Of a stretch of 64,000 nt of DNA, positions 1 to 11,000 are shown in pieces. Under the pieces are notes generated by a model, which did no database searches, had not been told where the DNA came from, and was given only the letters and a program-made list of their open reading frames with translations. Each line of letters begins with the position of its first letter. Position 1 is the first letter of the stretch. The stretch covers positions 11,940,120 through 12,004,119 of the forward strand of contig JABAKD010000002.1 in NCBI GenBank assembly GCA_012845835.1, in the 5' to 3' direction. This DNA is from Undaria pinnatifida (taxonomy: Eukaryota > Sar > Phaeophyceae > Laminariales > Alariaceae). The position numbers and the translations under genes are program-made.

Positions 1-179
1 CTGATATACTCACTCGTATACCCCCGGTGGGACTGGGTTGGGGCTCGTAAGTGTGTGTTCGTGTGTGTTTGTATGTTGTCTTTCACAACAGTCGGTCGCA
101 AATTGTTACTCCACTGAAAACTCTCTTCCGTGTACATGCACTGCTGTAAAATTATCGGTAACGGGTTTTCAGGCGGACT

Positions 180-350
180 CAGGCGGGGCGATATTGCAAT
201 ACATTTGACGGTATTTTTCTGGCGGTAAACGGTTTTCGGTTTTTGGCGGTAGCGACTTTGGTGGTAAGCGGTAAATGCAAAACAAGGCGATCTTTTTTCG
301 GCGGTACCTGTTTTGGCGGTAGACGTTTTTTCGTTTTTCGGCGGTAACGT
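180..350. repeat. GGCGGTA-motif cluster, left block
   Basis: Short heptamers of the form GGCGGTA, GCGGTAA and TCGGCGGTA recur every 10-30 bases on the + strand. A matching block lies at about 1595-1890, so the two enclose roughly 1.25 kb that contains a transposase-like fragment. Clustered subterminal motifs are known from hAT-type DNA transposons; assigning these blocks as element ends is inference. Confidence 0.6.
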
Positions 351-574
351 GAACAAACGTAATAATCCCAAAAGTTGGGGGGGGTATTGCGCATCCTCAT
401 GCGAAACGCACGAACAGAGAGGGTTTAAAAGCTTTGTTTTACCACCCTATAACCACGATAATAACATAATGTTCGAATGCCTTCATGTATTATACTATGC
501 ATTATCAACAACAAATCTTCTGCGGTATATATAGCGCCATCCTCGTCTAAATCCCCCTTTCCACCTTCTCCCTG

Positions 575-1065
575 CACTAATAATAGTACGAAGTCTCCCC
601 GGCTCGCCCACAAGAAGAACTTCCGCCTACTAGACGCCAATAACTACTAATACTCTACTGCTTATTATTGTCGATATCCGAAGGACCCCTCCTAAGAGAC
701 ATCCCACCGTAGGGGTACAGCAGCAGATTCGAAGAATTTTCTAAGCTCCCAACATGAGGGGCTAGCTCAATTTCTCACCCGATACTACATGACTTGGAAG
801 GCATTCGAGTTCGCACAACCCGTATTAAGCATATATTATGCCTTGGCTTTAAAACAAAATGTACTGGTGAGACTATTTGACTGACAATGACTAACCGGTA
901 ATTCCCCGCTTGAGGAGCTCAATCGGACAGGTACATTATTAGCTGATCCAACAACTGCAACCCCTACCATGGGAATACTCTAAATTGTACTAGTAAACAG
1001 CACTATTACGAGGTCTCCCCGCCTCACCCACGAGAGCTGCTCGTCTGCAAGACGCCAGCAAGTGA
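575..1065. repeat. Degenerate direct repeat, two copies about 415 bp apart
   Basis: The stretch at about 585-640 (TAGTACGAAGTCTCCCC through TAGACGCCA) recurs at about 1003-1055 (TATTACGAGGTCTCCCC through AAGACGCCA) with scattered mismatches. The copies flank a stretch with no coding signal. They look like an old local duplication inside the decayed transposon. Confidence 0.55.
690..940 (-). repeat. Dispersed MITE-like repeat, copy 1
   Basis: About 250 bp matches, in inverted orientation, the segment at 50390-50670; a more diverged copy lies at 28855-29130. Shared landmarks are CATCCCACSGTAG, the AGCTCCTCATGTTGGGAGCTCAG block and GTCATGTAGTATYGGGTGAG. There is no ORF. A non-autonomous DNA element is the likeliest explanation. 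Confidence 0.55.
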
Positions 1066-1447
1066 TGATTGTGAATAGCCCAAAGATAGTTATCACGCCT
1101 TGACACATCAACAAGTCGTAACATCTGTAAGGCAAGGTCAACCACCATGCTGACCTCTCCTTCTGCGCCGCCGCCGATTTTTGCGCACTCTTGGCTACCC
1201 TAGCTCGCGCCAGTTCGTTCGCGGCGTCCAACTCGCGGACCTCGTCAACCATGTTCCTGTTCAGCCGAATGAACATCATGCGCTCGACCTCACTTGCAAG
1301 CATGTTGCTGCGCAGATCACCAATGAGGTGGGCGAGCGCTGAAAAATTGTTTATTGCTCTGCTGGACCACGCTGAGCGTGGTGTGGGCACGTGTGTGGGC
1401 AGAGGAGTGTGACCAGGTGGGGGCTCTCTCTGTCCACACGTCCACAC
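980..1447 (-). pseudogene. hAT-like transposase C-terminal fragment (decayed)
   Basis: A 155-codon frame on the minus strand contains a helical stretch with FSALAHLIGDLRS, then VERMMFIRLNRNMVDEVREL. Order and spacing resemble the C-terminal dimerisation region of hAT transposases, where an FS-rich segment precedes (V/I)E-x-(L/M)-x-FL-x-x-N. The upstream catalytic part is missing and the N-terminal third of this frame reads as noise, so this is a remnant. The GGCGGTA-rich blocks on either side would fit subterminal repeats of the same element. A profile search with the hAT dimerisation domain would settle it. Confidence 0.45.
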
Positions 1448-1594
1448 ACGTCCACAGAAAGGTTACTAAAGCTATACCAAAAAGGAACCCGCAGAACCAA
1501 AAGAAGAGCAAAAAACACAGATGAACACGGACAAACAAAAATTATACTCCGGAGTAAAAAATTTGTAAAAGAACATGGATCGTATCCAGTGCAG

Positions 1595-1890
1595 GCGGTA
1601 ACTTTTGGGCGGTATCTAGTCAGTGTTGCCGGTATGTTTTAGGCGGTATCGAGAGTTGGTGGTACTTTCTGGGCGGTACCAAGAGTTGGCGGTATCAATT
1701 CAGCGGTAAGCGGTAATTACAAATATGGTGGTACTTGCTCGGCACGGCGGTACTTTCTCGGCGGTATGATATGTGGTATTTCGGGTTTAGGCGGTGACGA
1801 CTTCGGCGGTAGGCGGTACTAACGTACACAATATGGCGCGGTAAACCGCGGAGCAAACGGGATCGCCCACCAGGGCGGTAATTTCACGGC
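1595..1890. repeat. GGCGGTA-motif cluster, right block
   Basis: About 15 copies of GGCGGTA-type heptamers occur in 300 bp, in the same orientation as the left block at 180-350. The block ends about 120 bp before the first possible ATG of the PLP-enzyme gene, so it also occupies that gene's upstream region. Whether it is a transposon end, a factor-binding array or both cannot be told from sequence alone. Confidence 0.6.
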
Positions 1891-2013
1891 GGGAAAATTA
1901 TCGACCTTACCCCTGAAAATCATCATATCCCTCGCGTGAACCTTACCGTTGCACCCGTCGATGTTCCCTTTTTTTCGCGTGTCTTGTTCTGGCTACTCGC
2001 TTTGCTTGATGAT

Positions 2014-5000
2014 ATGTTGTACCTTAGCATGTGCGTGGTGGACTTGACGTCACAACTCAAGTCGGCCGCACCGGAGCTGCTGCCTCTTTGGCTTCGGTAC
2101 GGCCGGCAGGTGCCGGAGGAGCTCGTTCGTGATGTCTACTTGGGAGGGGTGAGGAACCACAGACGTACTGCTAATTGCACGCCTGGTATAAAACACACAG
2201 GTATACTTGGTACAGGTAGCATACATTGTTCATCGCCATTGCATTGCGGTATATGTCTCCCGGCCCTCAACCTAGCCCCGACCGCCTGGAAAAATGTGGG
2301 TGCTCACATTGCTCCTACTACCGCTCATTCTGCACATACTGCGCATACACTTTGAACCCTTGCCACTCAAACCGCGCATACAACCGTTACCGTCCAGACC
2401 CTGGCGCGTGTGAGGTTGAGTGAAGAGCTGGACCGTGCGTCGCTGAACGAAGCATGCAAGGAGGTGCGTTCGGTACGCTTCCTTTCGTTTGTGTGTTGTC
2501 TAGCATCTGTTTGCTGCGTTGGCCAGGATTCGTGAAAACGTGCAAACTCGATTCAGAATGCCACCACTGTGCTCCCCCCCCCCTCCCTCCTTCCCCCTCA
2601 GTCCGCTTCACAAGCAGTTCTTAGTAGGACGAAGCTCACCCACCATGCAACTCGCCGAACGCCTCACGGCGTTTCACGGGTGGCACAACCAATGCCTCCC
2701 TGGTCGGTGGAAACCCGACGTGTTCCGTTCCGGAATTGTAGTGGTGCGAGGGTCTATGGTCTGACAGACTACGGCCATTCATGATAATGACTGCACCCCA
2801 TTCCCCCGCCCCTCCCTGCCACGTTGCACTTTAGGCGATGTCGGACCTTCCGGAAGCAGCGGCGACAGCTCTGGAGTCCCTCCTGTGTCTTCAGCTGAAG
2901 CTGTCCTACCTTTCCACTAAGACACCTACCGCGCTGAAGGAGTACACACACTCAATGGTGAGGGGTTGCTGAGGCATTGAGTTAGAGCCCGGGAGGGAGG
3001 GTGTTGTTGAACCCCCCCCCCCCCCTCTCCCCACCCCTACCCCTTCCGCCCTCTATTCCTCTAACACCCCACCCCACCAGCCGAAGCTAACGGAACTTTG
3101 CACCAAGACTCCCAACGCGCAGAAGGGGTGCACACACTCAGCGTTGAGGGGTTGCGGGGACATGGCTTACACTTGAGGCCAATCTGCGACCTAGGGGTGG
3201 CGAAGTTAATGTGTGACGTAAAATGATCGACGTTTTTCGTAGGTAATGCACATGCCACAAGTTGTTGGGGGCAAAGCAGACGTGATAAAATATTAACACA
3301 CAATTTTCATAGAAGATTGACAGCACCCAGACCATGCGGGTTGTCTTGCAATATAGTTGACTCTGCTTGGAATCTCGCAATGGCCAGAACATCGGTGGCA
3401 TCGTTCGGGGAGTGGAGGCAGCTCTGCTGATCCGTCTTATTAGATTATCGACATTCTTTAGATCAGTTCCTGTAAAGCTAAACTTGTACCTGGTGCAGAT
3501 TAGGCAGATACATTAAAATGATCTGTGCGACCTGTGCAGTGATCTGACCTGTTTGACATGTGCAATTGGTTGACGCTTTTTGCAATGGTTGCATGTTGTG
3601 CAGATCACTCGGATCCTGTAGATGGCCAGCCCCTGCGGAACTTGTACAGACGACGATGCGGATCATCCGCGAAAATGATCCGTGTTATATGTAGAGTGCT
3701 CTGTCAAAATGATCGGTGTGATATGAACAGTGACCCGTGAAAACAACCTGTGTGGTTTCTTTGATCTGGTGAGTTATCTGATACGTCCGACGTGTGCCAC
3801 GGTGGGCTCTGTTTGCAATGGTTTGGCAGGACGCCGGCGGCATCGCTAGGCGGGTGGAAGCAGCTCTACTGGTCCGTCTTTCTTCGGAGGAATCCTTTCC
3901 GTGCAAGGATAATGCGGCCTGCGTGCTGCCCATCTTAGCGGAGCACCTAAATCTAACTTTGCAAAAGGAAGACCCGCAGACTTGGAATGCGGTCACCACG
4001 GTCTTCAAGCGGGCGCACCCGTGGGCGGTGAGCGACGTTCTTCTTGGCGGTGGTCGGGGGTGTTGGTGGTGATGGGGGTTTTGGTGGTAGTGGTGGTGGT
4101 GGTGGTGGTGGTGGTGGTGGTGGTGGTGGTGGTCACACACGACGTGAGGCCTGACGTGCTGCAATGACTTGACAAAAATCACCAACGCTCTCAAACCCCT
4201 CTTATCCCCTCTTTCCTTCCCTCCCTCCTCCCCTCCCTCCCTCCCCACCTTCATCCCCCCCCCCCCCCCCCCCAATGGTGCTCCTACTGCGATGATGTTA
4301 ATGTTGCTGCCTGCCACAGGTTCGAACAGAGTGTCTGTTGGCGGAAGGATGCGATGACCGCGTCACCGTGCCCTACAGTTCCGGAAAAACGACGAACAAG
4401 TACTACTGCTCGCCCGTGCCAACCCCCGAGGTGGTGAGCCGTTCTTCGTGCACAAGCAGCTCCTCCAGCTGGTGAGTGAACCATGCCATATCACGGTGGA
4501 GGGTATGGGGGTGTCGTGTTTAAACACCCTTGGCAGGTGGTAGGATAGGCTTCCACTAAATGGTACCTGGTAGTCGCTAAGTTACCTGATAGGTGCTTGG
4601 AAAGTGAAGCAGTAAGTGTCGCGTTGAAAAGTGTAGCATGTCTCAACCGAAGGAGCATCCGTTCCCCAGCAACAACACATTTGTCAGATTTTCCCTATGT
4701 CACATGGCGAGTTTTGCATCGATGTAATGAGACTGCATGGGAGGCGGCGGCTGCAACCCTGACTCTACGCCAACTCTATCCTTTGCTGCTGCGTGTTTGT
4801 AAGTGCTTGCGTGGCAATCGTACAGCGACCTTACGTCTGTGTGTGCTTGCGTTGCACCCTAACACGTGTGCTTGTTTGCCTGTACCACACCCTAATCCTA
4901 AAAACGTTGCAACAGGCGAGTTTTCGACAGCGCCGACTCTGCGCGGCGAGAGCTTCTCCAACACTGGGCGCTTAAGCCAAAGGCCTGGAACGAGCAGACG

Positions 5001-8000
5001 TCAGCCGACCCGAGGGAGGGGGCAGGGGAGGGAGAAGAGAAGGAGAAGGGCGGGGTGAGGGGGGAGGATGACAACGGCTCGTTCTCGAGCCGCATGGGTG
5101 ACATCCGAAGTCGACTGCTGGGCGTCCTGGGTATGGACCACAGCACAGCGGAGGTACGGTTATGCTCACGTGCACGCGTGTGCGTGTTTCTATCTCAACC
5201 GAGAGTGGCTGTAGCTACCTATCTTTGGGCTTAACATTGATTTACTCCGCCTACGGCGCTATCGTGCGAGAGGGAAACCGCTGTTGATGCGGTAGACAAG
5301 CTTGTCAGAGCTGTCGACACAGAAATGAGCATAATGCCGCGGTGGACATAGCCAACATGCGCGAGCGTCGCTGACGGGCTTGCTTGCGTCGTTTTTTCGC
5401 TTGGTTGCAGGTGTTTCTCACTCCATCGGGATCGGACGCTGAATTTCTGCCAATGGCGCTTGCACGCATCAGGGCACGACGGCTGGGCCACAAGGTACAC
5501 AGAAAGGGTGATTGTTGCATGTGATAAGGTACACAGGACACAGGATATGGTACACAGCACAGGATGAGGTACACAGGACAGGATAAGGTACACAGACAGG
5601 TTGATTATTGCTAATCATAAGGTGCGCAGCCGGGGTAATTGGCGCATAGGTAGTCAGCCGTATCACAACGCCTGTGTCGCAGAGCCTACCCTCGTACCAC
5701 GTCGTGCGAAAAGCCCGATCGTAGGCAGCCTGTTCCCTGATCACGACCGTGTTCTCACTTTTATACTTCGCATCGTGTTTATCATCTCTCCGAACTTCCG
5801 AAAAATATTCAGCTTTTTTTTTTCTTTTTTTTTCATCCTCCGGCGGATGGGAAAAATAAGGCTCATTATTTTGTTTGTTTGCCCTCCGACGATGTGTGTG
5901 TGTTCTTCACATTAAACCGTTCTTCTACTCGTCGACATCCAGCACACCCAGTGTCCGTACTGATTCTTCACCCTAGAAAGATCAGCTCTGTGGTCACAAG
6001 CTACGACACAGAGATAATGCATCGTAATGCATTCGACAACGCAATGTCATGCCCTAGTACTGGGTACGACAGGCACAACATACATGCGTCAGCAACAGAA
6101 ATACATTGGAAGAGAGAATACGAAATAAACAAAAACAAAAACAAAAACAAAATAATAATAAGAAAACATATAAAAACAAAGATAAAAATAAAACAAAAAT
6201 GAAACAAACAAAATGAAGGGAAAATCGAAGAAACAACCCAACCGGAAAGGAGAGCCAAAGCTCGGAAAAGAAACATAATAAAAATAAAATAAAATAAAGT
6301 AAGGTAAAACCAAAATAAGATAATCCGAACACGAGCCAAAAACCTGGACACGCAAGGAGGGAACAAAGGGGAAAGAAATACCCCAGAAAAAGAAGAAAAG
6401 TGCTACGTACCTACTAGTCGGCCTGGTACCTTGCTACCCTGTCTGCCATCTCCTTCCTGCCTTCGTCCACCGCGGTCTCCCTTCTATTCCTCCTGTTGCC
6501 CCCCCTGCCCCCACTCCCTTGGACGGCTTTCCTTCTACTCCTCCTGTTTCCCCCCCGCCCCCCTTTGTGTTCTTCTCATTAAACCAAAATACCTTGTAAA
6601 AGAGAGAAACAACGAAAGAAACCAAGACAAAACAAATAAATAAATAAAAAGGGGAGCCAAAGCTCGGGAGATAGAAACATACCCCGAGCATGAGCCAAAA
6701 TGGACATGCAAGGGGGAAAGAAAGGGAAAGAGAAAAAATACCCCGGAAAAAAGGAAACAAGTAAAAGAAGGAAAACTGGGAGGGCCAAATAAAACAGGCT
6801 CGTCACCTACCCACCATGCAAGACTCCCTTCATAAGGATAAGAAGGGGAGAGAAAAAAAGAAAGAAAATAAATAAATTCACGGAAAAATCAAAGTACCAA
6901 GACATCACATTCCGAGCAGCCGTAGCAGTTGGCGGTACGAGTGGCATAGATAGAAAGGTTCCACCTACTAGTCGGCCTGGTACCTTGCTACCCTGTCTGC
7001 GGTCTCCTTCCTACTTTCATCTACCGCGGTTTCCCTTCTACTCCTCCTGTCCCCCCCCCTGCCCCCATACCCTTGTGCGGTGTTCCTTCTACCCCTCCTG
7101 CTGCCCCCCCTCCCCCCGTTCCCTTCGACACCACCCACGGCGGATGCGCGGCGCTGTCTACTCAGCTTTGCCTCATCCTCGTGCCACCTGCCCATGAACC
7201 GTTCAGCTGCTTCGAGGACCCCCCGGTACCACTTGCCCGCCTTTTTTGCTGCAGTGGGCCACAGCGCGGTCCCAACTCCAAAAACTAAGGGGGAGTGTTC
7301 CGTTGATCCCTCGTTGGCTTTGAACACCCTAAGGTCCTCAGCTATGGCTCTAGGCCAAGTCTTGAGTTGTCCGCCTGGTTTCGGGTTCTCCCCACCAGCG
7401 ATCGTCCCGAACATCAACCGACGGGGCAATCGCCCCTTGTGTTGTCGCACCAGGGCCCCGGCAAAGAAGAGCCGCCGTTTACGGATGGTCGTTTCGATGC
7501 TCTCGCATCGTGTCAAGCGTAGATGCATTCCGATAAACCAGGTAACAGGTAAGCATCAACCAACCCTCACAAAAACGCCATAATAATGATGATTTATGAA
7601 TTTGCCCGAATTACCCCCTGTTATGCTATTGTGTAGACTATACTGCAAATGCTCAAATGAATTTTTTAAGGGCAGACGACAGAAAGTGGTTTACCGCTGC
7701 CAGTCAGCGCCACCGTGCGGTACAGCGGAATGCACCTAGGTTTTTGACTCCGATCCGCGACGCTGATTGGTCAACTCAGCCTTATACCGGTTTTTGGCAC
7801 CAACTCCTTGCGGTACATCGTACCGCGGCTTATCAGCTCGGCCACGGTCTTCTGACGTGATCCATACCGCTTTCTGTCGCAACGTATACCATGCGGACCG
7901 ACTTTGCCCGAGGCTCTTCACGCCCAGCACACTTTCAAATTCCGACCGAATCTCAACCATGGGCGCCACGAGACATAGCATGCATAGAACTACGCGCTGT

Positions 8001-11000
8001 CATGTTTCGGATCCCTTCAGAGCAATCATTGCAACACCCCTTCGGCACACAGCAGTAGTACGAACGAACCGCTGCTCAACCATAGATAGCTCGCCTACCC
8101 CACGTGCACGTACGTATGTTGTTGTTTTCTCACATTAACTCTTGTCAAAAATCTAGAGTCCGTGGTCACACAAAGGTGCTGGAGCCCTAGGAAGATCCGA
8201 AAAACCAAGTGAAATCAAAATTCGTCAGGGAAATACTACGCTTTCCCGCCTAAAAACGCACGATACGGAAAAAGGCGCACAACAAGTGAAAAGGTCAAAT
8301 GTGCAAACTGAACTCACATGGCCGCGGGTATCCACTCAACTACAACATAGAGTTCACCCGTCCCCACAACTGAGTAGACAGCGCCGCGCATCCGCCGTGG
8401 GTGGTGTCGAAGGGAACGGGGGGAGGGGGGGCAGCAGGAGGGGTAGAAGGAACACCGCACAAGGGTATGGGGGCAGGGGGGGGGACAGGAGGAGTAGAAG
8501 GGAAACCGCGGTAGATGAAAGTAGGAAGGAGACCGCAGACAGGGTAGCAAGGTACCAGGCCGACTAGTAGGTGGAACCTTTCTATCTATGCCACTCGTAC
8601 CGCCAACTGCTGCGGCTGCTCGGAATGTGATGTCTTGGTACTTTGATTTTTCCGTGAATTTATTTATTTCCTTTCTTTTTTTCTTTCCCCTTCTTATCCT
8701 TATGAAGGGAGTCTTGCATGGTGGGTAGGTGACGAGCTTGTTTTATTTGGCCCTCCCAGTTTTCCTTCTTTTACTTGTTTCCTTTTTTCCGGGGTATTTT
8801 TTTCCCTTTCTTTCCCCCTTGCATGTCCATTTTGGCTCATGCTCGGGGTATGTTTCTATCTCCCGAGCTTTGGCTCCCCTTTTATTTATTTATTTGTTTG
8901 TTTTGTCTTGGTTTCTTTCGTTGTTTCTCTCTTTTACAAGGTATTTTGGTTTAATGAGAAGAACACAAAGGGGGGAGGGGGGGAAACAGGAGGAGTAGAA
9001 GGAAAGCCGTCCAAGGGAGTGGGGGCAGGGGGGGCAACAGGAGGAATAGAAGGGAGACCGCGGTGGACGAAGGCAGGAAGGAGATGGCAGACAGGGTAGC
9101 AAGGTACCAGGCCGACTAGTAGGTACGTAGCACTTTTCTTCTTTTTCTGGGGTATTTTTTTCCCCTTTGTTCCCTCCTTGCGTGTCCAGGTTTTTGGCTC
9201 TTGTTCGGATTATCTTATTTTGGTTTTACTTTACTTCATTTTATTTTATTTTATTATGTTTCTTTTCCGAGCTTTGGCTCTCCTTTCCGGTTGGGTTGTT
9301 TCTTCGATTTCCCCTTCATTTTGTTTGTTTCATTTATGTTTTATTTTTATCTTTGTTTTTTCATTTGTTTTCTTATTATTATTTTGTTTTTGTTTTTGTT
9401 TTTGTTTTTGTTCATTTCGTATTCTCTCTTCCAATGTATTTCTGTCGCTGACGTATGTATGTTGTGCCTGTCGTACCCAGTACTAGGGCATGACATTGCG
9501 TTGTCGAATGCATTACGATGCATTATCTCTGTGTCGTAGCTTGTGACCACAGAGCTGATCTTTCTAGGGTGAAGAATCAGTACGGACACTGGGTGTGCTG
9601 GATGTCGACGAGTAGAAGAATGGTTTAATGTGAAGAACACACACACACACACAACTAACCAACTCGCGGCTACAAACTACAGCGGTTGGGCTGCCTGCAT
9701 CGTACGAACCGCACGGTAATCGTGAGTATAGACGAACGCGCCTGCTGTCTGGAGTGCTGTCAGAGTGACGACCCGCGGGCATGCAGTGAAACAAGAGCAA
9801 TGGAACCAAAAACCACAGTACAGATATCAATGATCGCCCCTCCTTCCCGAGCTATTTGACAGGTTGCAGCGCAGCTACGACGCCCGTCCCTGAAAATTGA
9901 AATTTGCGGCGGGTCGTTCCCCGTGAAGGGTATACAACTCTTCTACAAACTCTACAAAAATCAGTGCCGGAAGTAACAAGTTGTACTACTGCCTCGTAAA
10001 AATAACCCTAAAAAAAAAGACGATCGCTGCTCTCATGATGATGATGTGCGTGCCGGTCGTGGGTCTCCGTGTGCCATCCTCCTGCTGTGGTTCTCCGTGG
10101 CCGCCTCATCGCCTTAGCTCACTCGGCCAGCTCCTTCGCACTTGCTCTCGTTCACACTCATTTCCAGTCGGTTCCCCTTCTCCCCCGTCCAAAAAAAAAA
10201 AAAAAATGCTCCACGCAGTTTGCGGTGCTGATCTGAAAAACAAAAATTCTCGTTCAGGGAGAGTTCAATCCGTCTCTTCCCCGCCCGTCGACGGCCAGTC
10301 GCCCTCCTCCTTCGTCGTCGAATCCAGCCTCCTGCCGGCGCAGTTCCCTCCACGCAAACCGAGACTGCGCCGTAGCGTGGCTCGTGGTGGCGCCTGCCTC
10401 CGCGCACGAGCATCCCGATTAAGCATTGCTGCTCCGCCGCTGCTGCCTAAAAAGACGCGCGAATCGTAGGTGACCATGCCTAACGCACCACGTACGACCC
10501 AACTCTACCGCCACGCCTAAGCCTCGTGGCCACACGCAGCAGCAAGAAGGTATCACTCCTTGAGGGTGAGTCCGGCCTTACACCCGCCAGAAAGACCCCC
10601 CCACTCTCGCTACAAGCCTGCTAGGGCATGCTTCGCAGCATGCCTTACCGAGGCGGCAAGGGGGAACGAAGACAGTATGTATGTATGTATGAATGGCGGA
10701 GAAAGGGGTGGGACGAAGGACAAAGGGGGGGTGACAGTCCTGCTACACGCGTACGACCCTCATGGCCCACACATGCACCACCTCGCGTCCGCCTTGCGCG
10801 TTCGTACACCGCATTCTGTTGAAATCCACGCAGGGAGAGGACGCCACCACTTAAACTTGGTATTTAAGAACTGGGGCTCACTTGAGATGCCCGGCCTTGA
10901 CCTATAATACACTACCCATACAACAAAACCAATAAAAGATGCCCCATTGGAAAATAAGAAAAATAAGAACCGAGCCTCGGCAAAAATAAATATCCTCAAG

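Noticed and set aside
3685..4317. 210-codon minus-strand frame with poly-His
   Set aside because: It is antisense to exon 4 and the (GGT)n tract; no domain.
6001..6366. Hydrophobic, Phe-rich frames in the inverted-repeat arms (also 9167-9539)
   Set aside because: They come from T-rich LINE 3' sequence and appear as mirror images in both arms and in several frames; no start or splice context.
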